A DNA stretch of 13,072 nucleotides from RZYP01 sp050256135 (GTDB lineage: Bacteria; Bacillota; Negativicutes; Acidaminococcales; Acidaminococcaceae). Position 1 is the stretch's first letter; each line of letters begins with the position of its first letter. A program made the position numbers and the translations under genes. The stretch spans positions 1-13,072 of the forward strand of contig JBFWIF010000074.1 in the NCBI GenBank assembly GCA_050256135.1. Direction: 5' to 3'. Under the pieces are notes generated by a model. That model did no database searches and had not been told where the DNA came from. It saw nothing but the letters and a program-made list of their open reading frames with translations. This document shows positions 1 to 6,749 of the stretch, piece by piece.

Positions 1-134
1 TGCCTGGCGATAACGTAACGATGGAAGTAGAACTTATTACTCCGATCGCTATTGAACCAGGTCTGCGTTTCGCTATCCGCGAAGGCGGCCGTACCGTTGG
101 TGCAGGCGTTGTTGCTGCTATCGAAGAAAAATAA
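1..134 (+). CDS. tuf: Elongation factor Tu, C-terminal end (partial)
   Basis: The first 134 bases read in one frame (first full codon at 3) to a TAA stop, giving 43 residues that end in IREGGRTVGAGVVAAIEEK. This is the C-terminal beta-barrel (domain 3) of EF-Tu, the GTPase that carries aminoacyl-tRNA to the ribosomal A site. The GGRTVGAGVV stretch is the highly conserved final strand region of bacterial EF-Tu. The GTPase domain lies outside the window. Its position just before rpsJ is the usual end of the str operon (rpsL-rpsG-fusA-tuf) in Bacillota, although those upstream genes are not visible here. A terminator follows 15 bases after the stop, so tuf probably ends its own transcript at least in part. 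Confidence 0.97.
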   Translation, partial: PGDNVTMEVELITPIAIEPGLRFAIREGGRTVGAGVVAAIEEK

Positions 135-149
135 TTTTATTAGATCCCT

Positions 150-191
150 ATGAGGGGCTAAAGTTCGCCCCTCATATTCTTATGTTTGTTT
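150..191 (+). terminator. Intrinsic (Rho-independent) terminator after tuf
   Basis: A perfect 9-bp stem is formed by ATGAGGGGC (150-158) and GCCCCTCAT (167-175) around an 8-base loop. It is followed by a T-rich but interrupted stretch to about 191. Placed 15 bases after the tuf stop, it would separate the str transcript from the S10 cluster. The interrupted T-run suggests that some readthrough into rpsJ is possible. Confidence 0.85.
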
Positions 192-296
192 GTATGGTCC
201 TGCGATGATGTGAGAGGTTGCTTGCCTGTTAGACAGGGAGATTTTCACGGAGTATGTCCGTTCTCAGAAACTGGGCGAATTAGGAGGAAAATTTAA
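192..296 (+). promoter_or_regulatory. S10 operon leader region with small hairpins
   Basis: This is the non-coding stretch between the tuf terminator and rpsJ. It holds CCTGT/ACAGG (225-229 with 233-237) and ACGGA/TCCGT (247-251 with 257-261), plus a possible outer pairing of 210-215 with 243-248. The rpsJ ribosome site AGGAGG sits at 282-287. I could not find a convincing -35/-10 pair here, so the S10 promoter is either weak, non-canonical, or upstream within or before tuf. In Escherichia coli the S10 leader is the target of L4 feedback, but no homologous structure is evident here. Confidence 0.45.
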
Positions 297-608
297 ATGG
301 AAAAGAGTCAAAAAATCAGAATACGCTTAAAAGCGTATGACCACAAAGCACTTGACCAAAGTGCTGCTAAGATAGTTGATACTGCGAAACGTACTGGTGC
401 ACAAGTTTCCGGTCCTATCCCACTCCCTACTGAAAAAAACATCTATACGATTCTACGTTCCCCTCATGTAAACAAGGATTCCCGTGAGCAGTTTGAAATG
501 CGTACACACAAAAGACTTGTAGACATTTTGGAGCCAACCGCTAAAACAGTAGATGCCTTGATGCGTCTTGATCTGCCGGCTGGCGTAGATATCGAGATTA
601 AACTGTAA
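297..608 (+). CDS. rpsJ: 30S ribosomal protein S10 (uS10)
   Basis: This 103-residue protein is the normal length for S10, a component of the 30S head that also serves as NusE, the NusB partner in transcription antitermination. The N-terminal QKIRIRLKAYDHKALDQSA, the central GPIPLPTEKNIYTILRSPHVNK and the REQFEMRTHKR loop are all diagnostic of the family. ATG follows AGGAGG at about nine bases. It is the first gene of the S10 block and rplC follows after 15 bases. The long extended loop (about residues 45-65) would insert into the 30S head near S3 and S14, which is family knowledge. Nothing in the sequence is unusual. Confidence 0.98.
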   Translation: MEKSQKIRIRLKAYDHKALDQSAAKIVDTAKRTGAQVSGPIPLPTEKNIYTILRSPHVNKDSREQFEMRTHKRLVDILEPTAKTVDALMRLDLPAGVDIEIKL

Positions 609-623
609 GGAGGAGGTGCGATA

Positions 624-1265
624 ATGGCTAAAGGAATCTTAGGCAAGAAAATAGGCATGACCCAAATTTTTGAAGCTGACGGTAAGATGATTCCGGTAAC
701 TGTGGTAGAAGCCGGTCCTTGCTTAGTAATTCAAAATAAAACCGAAGAAACAGACGGATATAACGCTGTTCAACTCGGATTTGGCGAATTGAAAGAAAAA
801 CATACGAACAAACCAATGAAAGGTCACTTTGATAAAGCCGGTGTTACTCCGGTTAAGTTTGTCAAAGAATTGCGTTTGTCTGCTCCTTCTGAATATACAG
901 TCGGACAAAAAATCAGCGCCGACATCTTCACCGCTGGTGAACTGATCGATGCAACAGGTATTTCCCGCGGTAAAGGTTTTGCAGGTACGATTAAGCGCCA
1001 CAACTTCTCTCGCGGACCAATGGCACATGGTTCTAAGTCTCATCGTGAACCAGGTTCTATGGGACCAATGCATTCCGGCCCTGGCGGTAGAGTAATCAAA
1101 GGTAAAAAATTGCCTGGCCGTATGGGTAATGCACAAGTAACCGTACAACGTTTGACCGTTGCGAAGGTTGATACAGACCGCAATCTTATTTTGGTTAAAG
1201 GCTCTATCCCAGGAGCTGCTGGTTCTTTTGTTGTTTTGAAAGAAACAGTAAAACCAGGTAAGTAA
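624..1265 (+). CDS. rplC: 50S ribosomal protein L3 (uL3)
   Basis: The product has 213 residues, typical for bacterial L3, an early-assembly 23S rRNA binding protein whose extension reaches close to the peptidyl-transferase centre. The N-terminus (KGILGKKIGMTQIF) and the central loop (about residues 125-170, with GPMAHGSKSHR and GSMGPMHSGPGGR) are the family signature. The central loop is the part that contacts the catalytic region. ATG follows AAGGAGGAGG. It sits 15 bases after rpsJ and 29 bases before rplD, in the canonical S10 order. Confidence 0.98.
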   Translation: MAKGILGKKIGMTQIFEADGKMIPVTVVEAGPCLVIQNKTEETDGYNAVQLGFGELKEKHTNKPMKGHFDKAGVTPVKFVKELRLSAPSEYTVGQKISADIFTAGELIDATGISRGKGFAGTIKRHNFSRGPMAHGSKSHREPGSMGPMHSGPGGRVIKGKKLPGRMGNAQVTVQRLTVAKVDTDRNLILVKGSIPGAAGSFVVLKETVKPGK

Positions 1266-1294
1266 GCGTAAGCGAAAGAAAGGAGGATGCTTAA

Positions 1295-1924
1295 ATGCCG
1301 AAGTTATCAGTATATAATATTGCCGGTGAAAAAACTGGTGAAGAAATAGAATTAATGGACTACGTTTTTGGCGTAGAAATGAATGAGGCGGTAGTTCATC
1401 AAGCTGTCGTTATGCAACAAGCTAACGAACGTCTTGGTACTCATGCTACTAAAACTCGTGGTTTGGTACGCGGCGGTGGCCGTAAACCTTGGAAACAAAA
1501 AGGTACCGGTCATGCACGTTCTGGTTCAATCCGTTCCCCATTGTGGGTTGGCGGTGGTACCGTTTTCGGACCACAACCACGCAGTCATGCAAAAAGCATG
1601 CCGCGTAAAGCTCGCAGACTTGCTATTCGTTGTGCACTCTCCGCAAAGGTTGCTGCTGGCGAATTAGTGATTGTGGAGGGCTTGACCTTTGAAGCACCGA
1701 AGACAAAAAGTGTTGTTACAATGCTGAATAGTTTTGAAGCTGCTGACAAAAAAGCTCTTATTATCACTGAAGGCATCGATGAAACAGTTGAAAAGTCTTC
1801 TCGCAACTTGCCGAAAGTTAAATCTCTTTCTAATGGTTCCCTGAACGTTTTTGACTTACTTCATCACGACAAAGTATTTCTTGCTAAAGATGCAGTAGCA
1901 AAAATTGAGGAGGTGCTCGCATAA
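1295..1924 (+). CDS. rplD: 50S ribosomal protein L4 (uL4)
   Basis: At 209 residues this is a normal bacterial L4, which binds 23S rRNA domain I. The loop at about residues 58-95, containing GGGRKPWKQKGTGHARSG, is the extended arm that lines the polypeptide exit tunnel together with L22; changes there give macrolide resistance in other bacteria. In gammaproteobacteria L4 also represses its own operon through the S10 leader; whether it does so here is unknown. AAGGAGG precedes the ATG. The stop overlaps the start of rplW (TAATG), and the rplW ribosome site GAGGAGG lies inside the last codons of rplD, which suggests translational coupling. Confidence 0.98.
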   Translation: MPKLSVYNIAGEKTGEEIELMDYVFGVEMNEAVVHQAVVMQQANERLGTHATKTRGLVRGGGRKPWKQKGTGHARSGSIRSPLWVGGGTVFGPQPRSHAKSMPRKARRLAIRCALSAKVAAGELVIVEGLTFEAPKTKSVVTMLNSFEAADKKALIITEGIDETVEKSSRNLPKVKSLSNGSLNVFDLLHHDKVFLAKDAVAKIEEVLA

Positions 1925-2214
1925 TGGCTGCTAACCCTCGCGATATTTTACTTCGTCCGCTCATCACAGAAAAAACTTCTGCAATGATGCAAGACAATAA
2001 ATATACTTTTAAAGTAGCTCTTGGCGCTAATAAGGTTGAAATTCGCCAAGCTGTTGAAGAAATATTCAAAGTTAAAGTTGTTAATGTTAACACCATTCGC
2101 GTATTTGGTAAAACCAAGAGAATGGGTAAAAACGTTGGCAGACGTTCTGATTACAAAAAAGCAATTGTAAAACTTGCTGAAGGTCAGACAATTCCAATTT
2201 TCGAAGGAATGTAA
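1924..2214 (+). CDS. rplW: 50S ribosomal protein L23 (uL23)
   Basis: The product has 96 residues, usual for L23, which sits at the tunnel exit and forms the docking site for trigger factor and the signal recognition particle. The N-terminal ILLRPLITEKT and the VEIRQAVEEIFKVKVVNVNT segment are the family core, followed by the basic GKTKRMGKNVGRRSDYKKA region. The ATG shares its A with the rplD stop codon, so ribosomes finishing rplD are well placed to reinitiate. rplB follows after 24 bases with its own AAGGAGG. Confidence 0.97.
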   Translation: MAANPRDILLRPLITEKTSAMMQDNKYTFKVALGANKVEIRQAVEEIFKVKVVNVNTIRVFGKTKRMGKNVGRRSDYKKAIVKLAEGQTIPIFEGM

Positions 2215-2238
2215 TTTTCGTACTAAGGAGGTAAAAAA

Positions 2239-3069
2239 ATGGCTATTAAAAGCTTTAACCCGTATTCTCCTTCGAGACGCTTTATCACAGTGTCAGCCTT
2301 CGAAGAGATTACTGCAAGCAAGCCGCATCGTCCACTTGTAGAAAAACTACAAAAACATGCAGGCCGTAATAATACAGGTAAAATGACCGTTCGTCATCAA
2401 GGCGGCGGACACAAAAGACAATATCGCATTATTGATTTCAAACGTACCAAAGATGCCATCCCTGCAAAAGTAGCTACGATTGAATACGATCCAAATCGTA
2501 ACGCTCGTATTGCTCTTCTGAATTATGTTGATGGTGAAAAACGTTATATCCTGGCACCTCTTGATCTTAAAATTGGTGATACAGTAGTAAGCGGTCCAGA
2601 TGCCGACATTAAAATTGGTAACTGCCTGCCGTTGAAGAATATTCCGCTTGGTACTATGGTTCATAATGTTGAGCTGAAAATCGGTAAAGGTGGCCAATTG
2701 GTCCGCTCTGCTGGTACTTCCGCACAATTGATGGCTAAAGAAGGCGACTATGCTCTTCTACGTATGCCTTCCGGTGAAATCCGTAAGGTTCACATCAACT
2801 GTCGTGCTACTATCGGCCAAGTTGGTAACATCGATGCTGAAAATATCACTATCGGTAAAGCAGGTCGTTCTCGTTGGCTTGGTATTCGCCCGGCAAACCG
2901 CGGCGTTGTTATGAATCCTAACGACCATCCACATGGTGGTGGTGAAGGTCATTCTCCTGTTGGTCGTAAACGTCCTGTTACTCCTTGGGGTAAATGTGCA
3001 TTTGGTACTCGTACCCGTAAGGTTAAAAAAGCTTCTTCTAAATTAATCGTAAAACGTAGAACGAAATAA
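2239..3069 (+). CDS. rplB: 50S ribosomal protein L2 (uL2)
   Basis: This 276-residue protein is L2, one of the most conserved ribosomal proteins, needed for subunit association and for the peptidyl-transferase centre. It has the N-terminal RNA-binding OB-like domain, the SH3-like middle domain, and the hallmark NDHPHGGGEG motif at residues 228-237. The histidine at 230 corresponds to the one known as His229 in E. coli. The basic C-terminal tail (GTRTRKVKKASSKL...KRRTK) is typical. AAGGAGG lies eight bases before ATG. It is placed between rplW and rpsS in the canonical order. Confidence 0.98.
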   Translation: MAIKSFNPYSPSRRFITVSAFEEITASKPHRPLVEKLQKHAGRNNTGKMTVRHQGGGHKRQYRIIDFKRTKDAIPAKVATIEYDPNRNARIALLNYVDGEKRYILAPLDLKIGDTVVSGPDADIKIGNCLPLKNIPLGTMVHNVELKIGKGGQLVRSAGTSAQLMAKEGDYALLRMPSGEIRKVHINCRATIGQVGNIDAENITIGKAGRSRWLGIRPANRGVVMNPNDHPHGGGEGHSPVGRKRPVTPWGKCAFGTRTRKVKKASSKLIVKRRTK

Positions 3070-3095
3070 CAGGATAAAGAAAGGAGGCCAACATA

Positions 3096-3371
3096 GTGTC
3101 CAGATCAGTTAAAAAAGGACCTTATGTCCACCCAAGTCTTCAGAAAAAAATTGAAGCGCTTAATGCTGCTAGCGATAAAAAAGTCGTAAAAACCTGGTCT
3201 CGTAGTTCTACTATTCTTCCAGATTTTCTTGGTCATACAATTGCCGTTCATGACGGACGCAAACATGTACCAGTGTTTATTACGGAAGACATGGTAGGTC
3301 ATAAGCTTGGTGAGTTTGCTCCTACGCGTACTTACAAAGGCCATGCAGATAAAACGACTTCGTTAAAATAA
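3096..3371 (+). CDS. rpsS: 30S ribosomal protein S19 (uS19)
   Basis: The product has 91 residues, the family norm. S19 forms a complex with S13 in the 30S head and contacts the A-site tRNA region. SRSVKKGPYV at the N-terminus and the HDGRKHVPVFITEDMVGHKLGEFAPTRTYKGH block are diagnostic. The start is GTG, preceded by AAGGAGG at 3081-3087; no in-frame ATG would preserve the conserved N-terminus. rplV follows after 22 bases. Confidence 0.97.
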   Translation: MSRSVKKGPYVHPSLQKKIEALNAASDKKVVKTWSRSSTILPDFLGHTIAVHDGRKHVPVFITEDMVGHKLGEFAPTRTYKGHADKTTSLK

Positions 3372-3393
3372 GGGGAAAGGGGGCACATACACG

Positions 3394-3726
3394 ATGGAAG
3401 CTAAAGCTATTGCTAGATATGTTCGTATTGCGCCGCGCAAATTGCGTATCGTAATTGACCTTATCCGCGGGAAATCTGTGGGTGAAGCATTCGCGATCCT
3501 CAAACATACCCCGAAGGTTGGTTCTGAGGTTATCGAAAAAGTATTGCATTCCGCAGTTGCTAATGCAGAACATAATTATGATATGAACGTCGACAACCTT
3601 ATCGTATCGAGTGCGTTTGTTGATCAAGGTCCGACATTGAAAAGAATCCATCCACGTTCTCGTGGACAGGCATTCAAAATTTTGAAACGTTCCAGTCATG
3701 TTACCGTTGCGGTAGCAGAAAAATAA
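3394..3726 (+). CDS. rplV: 50S ribosomal protein L22 (uL22)
   Basis: At 110 residues this is a normal L22, whose beta-hairpin lines the nascent-peptide tunnel opposite L4. The N-terminal AIARYVRIAPRKLRIVIDLIRG, the SAVANAEHNY segment and the hairpin motif KRIHPRSRGQA (about residues 83-93) are characteristic; the hairpin is where macrolide-resistance changes occur in other species. The ribosome site is a less canonical AAAGGGGG (3376-3383), ten bases before the ATG. No other start fits the family N-terminus. Confidence 0.97.
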   Translation: MEAKAIARYVRIAPRKLRIVIDLIRGKSVGEAFAILKHTPKVGSEVIEKVLHSAVANAEHNYDMNVDNLIVSSAFVDQGPTLKRIHPRSRGQAFKILKRSSHVTVAVAEK

Positions 3727-3754
3727 TATCCCGAAAAGAAGGAGGGAAACGATA

Positions 3755-4429
3755 GTGGGTCAAAAAGTACATCCACATGGTCTTCGCGTTGGTGTAATCA
3801 AAACTTGGGATTCCAAATGGTTCGCTGACAAAGATTATGAAAAATTTTTATTGGAAGACATTAAAATTCGTGAGTTCATTAAAGAAAAATTATTCTTGTC
3901 GGGAATTTCCCGTGTTGAAATAGAACGTGCTTCTAACAGAGCTCGCATTTCTATTCATACTGCTAAACCGGGTATGGTTATCGGTCGTCAGGGCAGCAAC
4001 ATCGAATTATTGAAAAACGATTTGAAAAAAATGACCGACAGTGTTATCGACATTAATATCATTGAGGTGAAAACCCCTGATATGGATGCAACACTGGTTG
4101 CAGAAAACATTGCTAATCAGTTGGAACGCCGTATAGCTTTCCGTCGTGCAATGAAACAATGCGTTGGTCGCACAATGCGCATGGGCGCAAAAGGAATTAA
4201 AGTTCAAGTAGGCGGCCGTCTTGGCGGTGCTGAAATTGCTCGTAGCGAAAGCTATCGTGAAGGCAGCATTCCTCTTCACACCTTGCGTGCTGACATTGAT
4301 TACGGAACTGCTGAAGCTCATACAACTTACGGCCGTATCGGCGTAAAAGTATGGATTTACAAAGGTGAAGTTCTTCCTGAAAGCAAAATAGTAGCGCCTG
4401 CTGCTCCGCAAGAAGGGGGCGTAAACTAA
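3755..4429 (+). CDS. rpsC: 30S ribosomal protein S3 (uS3)
   Basis: The product has 224 residues, within the usual 210-235 range. S3 sits at the mRNA entry tunnel of the 30S subunit and takes part in mRNA helicase activity with S4 and S5. An N-terminal MGQKVHPHGLRVGV leads into a KH type-2 domain whose GRQG loop is at residues 77-80, and then the C-terminal domain with GAKGIKVQVGGRLGGAEIAR. The start is GTG with AAGGAGGG upstream. The stop overlaps the rplP start as TAATG. Confidence 0.98.
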   Translation: MGQKVHPHGLRVGVIKTWDSKWFADKDYEKFLLEDIKIREFIKEKLFLSGISRVEIERASNRARISIHTAKPGMVIGRQGSNIELLKNDLKKMTDSVIDINIIEVKTPDMDATLVAENIANQLERRIAFRRAMKQCVGRTMRMGAKGIKVQVGGRLGGAEIARSESYREGSIPLHTLRADIDYGTAEAHTTYGRIGVKVWIYKGEVLPESKIVAPAAPQEGGVN

Positions 4430-4887
4430 TGTTATTACCAAAGAGAGTAAAACATCGTAAACAACATAGAGGTCGTATGACCGGTCGTGCTATGCGTGGT
4501 AACAAGATTGCCCATGGCGAATTCGGTCTGGTAGCTTTGGAACCGGCTTGGGTAACCAACCGCCAAATCGAAGCAGCTCGTATCGCAATGACTCGTTACA
4601 TCAAACGTGGCGGTCAAGTATGGATTCAAATTTTCCCGGATAAGCCTATTACGGCTAAACCGGCTGAAACCCGCATGGGTAGTGGTAAAGGTTCCCCAGA
4701 GTATTGGGTAGCAGTTGTAAAACCGGGTCGCGTCTTGTTCGAAATGAACGGCGTTAGCGAAGAAGTAGCTAAAGAAGCTATGCGTCTTGCCAGCCACAAG
4801 CTGCCTATCAAAACTAAATTCGTTACCAAAGCTCAATTGGAAGCCGAAATCGCTGCACAACAAAATGGAGTGGGTGGTGAAGCTTAA
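4429..4887 (+). CDS. rplP: 50S ribosomal protein L16 (uL16)
   Basis: L16 binds near the A-site tRNA elbow and is a late-assembly protein of the 50S. The N-terminal LLPKRVKHRKQHRGRM, the ALEPAWVTNRQIEAARIAM block and the loop ETRMGSGKGSPEYWVAVVKPG are diagnostic; the arginine in ETRMG (residue 82) matches the position hydroxylated in E. coli. At 152 residues it is somewhat longer than the usual 136-146 because of a C-terminal tail ending AEIAAQQNGVGGEA. The ATG overlaps the rpsC stop, and its own stop overlaps the rpmC ATG. The ribosome site AGAAGGGGG lies within the end of rpsC. Confidence 0.97.
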   Translation: MLLPKRVKHRKQHRGRMTGRAMRGNKIAHGEFGLVALEPAWVTNRQIEAARIAMTRYIKRGGQVWIQIFPDKPITAKPAETRMGSGKGSPEYWVAVVKPGRVLFEMNGVSEEVAKEAMRLASHKLPIKTKFVTKAQLEAEIAAQQNGVGGEA

Positions 4888-5081
4888 TGAAAACAAAAGA
4901 AATTATGGAAATGACCACAGCTGAATTAGAAACTCAAATAGCTGGTTTGAAAGATGAACTCTTCAATCTGCGTTTTCAAATGGCAACTGGACAATTGGAA
5001 AACCCGATGAAAATCAGGGAAGTAAAAAAGTCTATTGCTCGTATTAAGACCATTCAGCGTCAACGTGAATTGAAAGCCTGA
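4887..5081 (+). CDS. rpmC: 50S ribosomal protein L29 (uL29)
   Basis: This is a 64-residue, mostly helical protein of normal size. L29 sits beside L23 at the tunnel exit. The motif ELETQIAGLKDELFNLRFQMATGQLENP and the following basic helix with KKSIARIKTI are the family pattern. The ATG overlaps the rplP stop (TAATG). The upstream ribosome site is weak (GGAGTGGGTGG about 4867-4877), so expression probably depends on translation of rplP reaching its end. The distal gene rpsQ starts 36 bases later with a strong site of its own. Confidence 0.97.
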   Translation: MKTKEIMEMTTAELETQIAGLKDELFNLRFQMATGQLENPMKIREVKKSIARIKTIQRQRELKA

Positions 5082-5117
5082 GTGTGTTTTTAGTCTAAAT
5101 GAAGGAGGAATCGTCTC

Positions 5118-5378
5118 GTGACCGAACAAAGAAATTTACGTGCGACTCGCACAGGCAAAGTGGTTAGCGACAAAATGGACAAGACTGTAGTAGTTGCCAT
5201 TGAACGTTTTGTACAGCATCCCCTTTATCAAAAAGGTGTAAAACATACTGTTAAATTCAAAGCTCATGACGAAAATAACGATGCACATATCGGCGATACC
5301 GTACAGATTGTGCAGACCCGCCCATTATCCAAGGATAAGTGCTGGAGAGTTGTTCAGATCGTAGAGCGTGCAAAATAA
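5118..5378 (+). CDS. rpsQ: 30S ribosomal protein S17 (uS17)
   Basis: The product has 86 residues, normal for S17, an OB-fold protein that binds 16S rRNA early in 30S assembly. RATRTGKVVSDKMDKTVVVAIERFV..HPLYQKGVKHTVKFKAHDE is the family core, followed by GDTVQIVQTRPLSKDKCWRVV. The start is GTG, nine bases after AAGGAGG (5102-5108). It is the last gene of the S10 block in the classical division. The 48-base gap after it carries an inverted repeat and a TATAAT sequence. Confidence 0.97.
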   Translation: MTEQRNLRATRTGKVVSDKMDKTVVVAIERFVQHPLYQKGVKHTVKFKAHDENNDAHIGDTVQIVQTRPLSKDKCWRVVQIVERAK

Positions 5379-5384
5379 TTATAA

Positions 5385-5413
5385 TTGCTAACTTATTGCA
5401 TATAATTTAGCAA
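5385..5413 (+). repeat. Inverted repeat with internal TATAAT in the rpsQ-rplN gap
   Basis: TTGCTAA (5385-5391) and TTAGCAA (5407-5413) are perfect 7-base inverted arms around 15 bases that include TATAAT at 5401-5406. No matching -35 hexamer lies at 16-18 bases, and the upstream TG is one base off the extended -10 spacing. It may be a weak promoter, an operator-like element or an mRNA hairpin just ahead of the rplN ribosome site; the sequence does not decide. Confidence 0.4.
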
Positions 5414-5426
5414 GGGAGGGAAAACC

Positions 5427-5795
5427 ATGATACAACAACAGACAATTCTTAATGTTGGTGATAACACCGGTGCTAAGAAAGTTATGTGTATTCGAGTATT
5501 AGGCGGTTCTTACCGCAAATATGCTAATATTGGTGATGTTATTGTTTGTGCAGTTAAAGATGCATCACCCGGTGGCGTTGTAAAAAAAGGCGAGGTAGTT
5601 AAAGCCGTTGTTGTACGTACTCGTAAAGGTGTACGTCGTCCTGATGGTTCTTACATCCGTTTTGATGAAAACGCTGCAGTTGTAATCAAAGATGACAAGA
5701 GCCCTCGCGGCACCCGTATCTTTGGACCAGTTGCTCGTGAATTGCGCGATAAAGACTACATGAAAATAGTATCATTGGCACCGGAAGTGCTATAA
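5427..5795 (+). CDS. rplN: 50S ribosomal protein L14 (uL14)
   Basis: At 122 residues this is exactly the usual size. L14 lies at the subunit interface, contributing to an intersubunit bridge, and is the known docking site for the silencing factor RsfS. IQQQTILNVGDNTGAKKVMCIRVLGGS at the N-terminus, the GDVIVCAVKDASPGG segment and the C-terminal GTRIFGPVARELR are diagnostic. ATG follows AAGGGAGGG. It is the first gene of the spc block in the classical division, and its last codons overlap a TATAAT that could act as a promoter for rplX. Confidence 0.98.
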   Translation: MIQQQTILNVGDNTGAKKVMCIRVLGGSYRKYANIGDVIVCAVKDASPGGVVKKGEVVKAVVVRTRKGVRRPDGSYIRFDENAAVVIKDDKSPRGTRIFGPVARELRDKDYMKIVSLAPEVL

Positions 5796-5796
5796 T
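5788..5796 (+). promoter_or_regulatory. Extended -10 promoter candidate before rplX
   Basis: TG-C-TATAAT (5788-5796) matches the extended -10 consensus exactly and ends one base after the rplN stop, 38 bases before the rplX ATG. No good -35 hexamer is seen at the right distance, which extended -10 promoters can tolerate. Because the element coincides with the last leucine and stop codons of rplN, chance is a real alternative. Confidence 0.3.
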
Positions 5797-5834
5797 ACGA
5801 AAAAAATTACGCACTAGAAGGAGGTGTTTCTGAC

Positions 5835-6164
5835 ATGGCTACTGCTGTAAAATTGCACGTAAAAAAAGGCGATACAGTACTTGTTCTGTCCGGTAAGGAC
5901 AAGGGTAAGGAAGGCAAGATTGTCGAAGCTTTGCCGAAAAAGGCGAAAGTTGTCGTTGCAGGCGTTAACAAAGTAAAACGTCATACCAAACCTTCCCAAT
6001 CCAATCCACAAGGCGGTATCGTAGTTAAGGAAGCAGCTATTTCAGCTTCCAAAGTCATGTTGGTATGTCCAGCTTGTAAAAAAGCTACTCGTATTTCGAA
6101 AACCGCTGTCGCAGGTGGCTTCGCAAGAACCTGCAAAAAATGCGGTGAAGTGATCGATAAATAA
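5835..6164 (+). CDS. rplX: 50S ribosomal protein L24 (uL24) with C-terminal Cys4 motif
   Basis: This 109-residue protein is L24, an assembly initiator that binds 23S rRNA domain I near the tunnel exit. The KOW motif is at about residues 9-35 (KKGDTVLVLSGKDKGKEGKI), followed by GVNKVKRHTKPS. The C-terminal part has two CxxC pairs (C78, C81, C100, C103) that look able to bind zinc; the same arrangement is seen in many Gram-positive-type L24 proteins. ATG follows AAGGAGG (5818-5824) at ten bases. rplE follows after 23 bases. Confidence 0.97.
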   Translation: MATAVKLHVKKGDTVLVLSGKDKGKEGKIVEALPKKAKVVVAGVNKVKRHTKPSQSNPQGGIVVKEAAISASKVMLVCPACKKATRISKTAVAGGFARTCKKCGEVIDK

Positions 6165-6187
6165 AATCCGGGAAAGGAGGATTATGA

Positions 6188-6733
6188 ATGGCAAATACTA
6201 GATTGCAAGAGAAATATTTGTCCGAGGCAGTCAAAGGTATGATGGACAAATTCAATTATAAAAATGTTAATGAAATCCCTAAAGTTGAAAAAGTTGTCAT
6301 AAATATGGGAGTCGGCGATGCTATTGCTAACAGCAAAGCACTCGATGCTGCTGTTGCCGATTTGGTTATGATTTCCGGTCAAAAACCTGTTATCACTAAA
6401 GCTAAAAAATCGATTGCGGCTTTCAAAGTGCGTCAAGGCATGCCGCTTGGCACTAAAGTTACCCTTCGTGGCGACCGCATGTATTACTTCCTTGATAAAC
6501 TCATGAACATTGCATTGCCACGTGTACGTGACTTCCGTGGCGTAAGCCCTAAGGCTTTTGATGGTCGCGGTAACTATGCAATCGGAATGAAGGAACAATT
6601 GATTTTCCCGGAAATTGAATATGACAAAGTAGATAAAGTACGTGGAATGGATATTATAATTGTTACAACAGCGAAGACTGACGAGGAAGCAAGAGAATTA
6701 TTGAGGCTCCTCGGAATGCCGTTCAGCGCATAA
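6188..6733 (+). CDS. rplE: 50S ribosomal protein L5 (uL5)
   Basis: The product has 181 residues, close to the usual 179. L5 binds 5S rRNA together with L18 and L25 and contacts P-site tRNA. LQEKYLSEAVKGMMDKF.YKNVNEIPKVEKVVINMGVG at the N-terminus and QKPVITKAKKSIAAFKVRQG are diagnostic, with the C-terminal DIIIVTTAKTDEEARELL. ATG at 6188 lies seven bases after AAGGAGG; an ATG at 6184 is out of frame. In E. coli the start of this gene is where S8 represses the spc operon; I did not identify such a structure here. Confidence 0.98.
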   Translation: MANTRLQEKYLSEAVKGMMDKFNYKNVNEIPKVEKVVINMGVGDAIANSKALDAAVADLVMISGQKPVITKAKKSIAAFKVRQGMPLGTKVTLRGDRMYYFLDKLMNIALPRVRDFRGVSPKAFDGRGNYAIGMKEQLIFPEIEYDKVDKVRGMDIIIVTTAKTDEEARELLRLLGMPFSA

Positions 6734-6749
6734 GTGAGGAGGGAATCCC

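Noticed and set aside
186..214. Possible S10 promoter TTGTTT followed by a GATGAT or TGTGAG hexamer
   Set aside because: The -10 match is poor at the correct spacing, so it was not listed as a promoter.
225..261. Leader hairpins as a riboswitch or T-box
   Set aside because: The stems are only 5 bp, no conserved T-box or known aptamer sequence is seen, and no second terminator precedes rpsJ.
4007..4896. Antisense open frames opposite rpsC and rplP of up to about 150 codons
   Set aside because: They lie fully opposite highly conserved genes, have low-complexity compositions, no ribosome site and no recognisable motif; they mirror the codon bias of the sense genes.
6184..6186. ATG four bases upstream of the rplE start
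   Set aside because: It is out of frame with L5; the ATG at 6188 gives the family N-terminus and good spacing.
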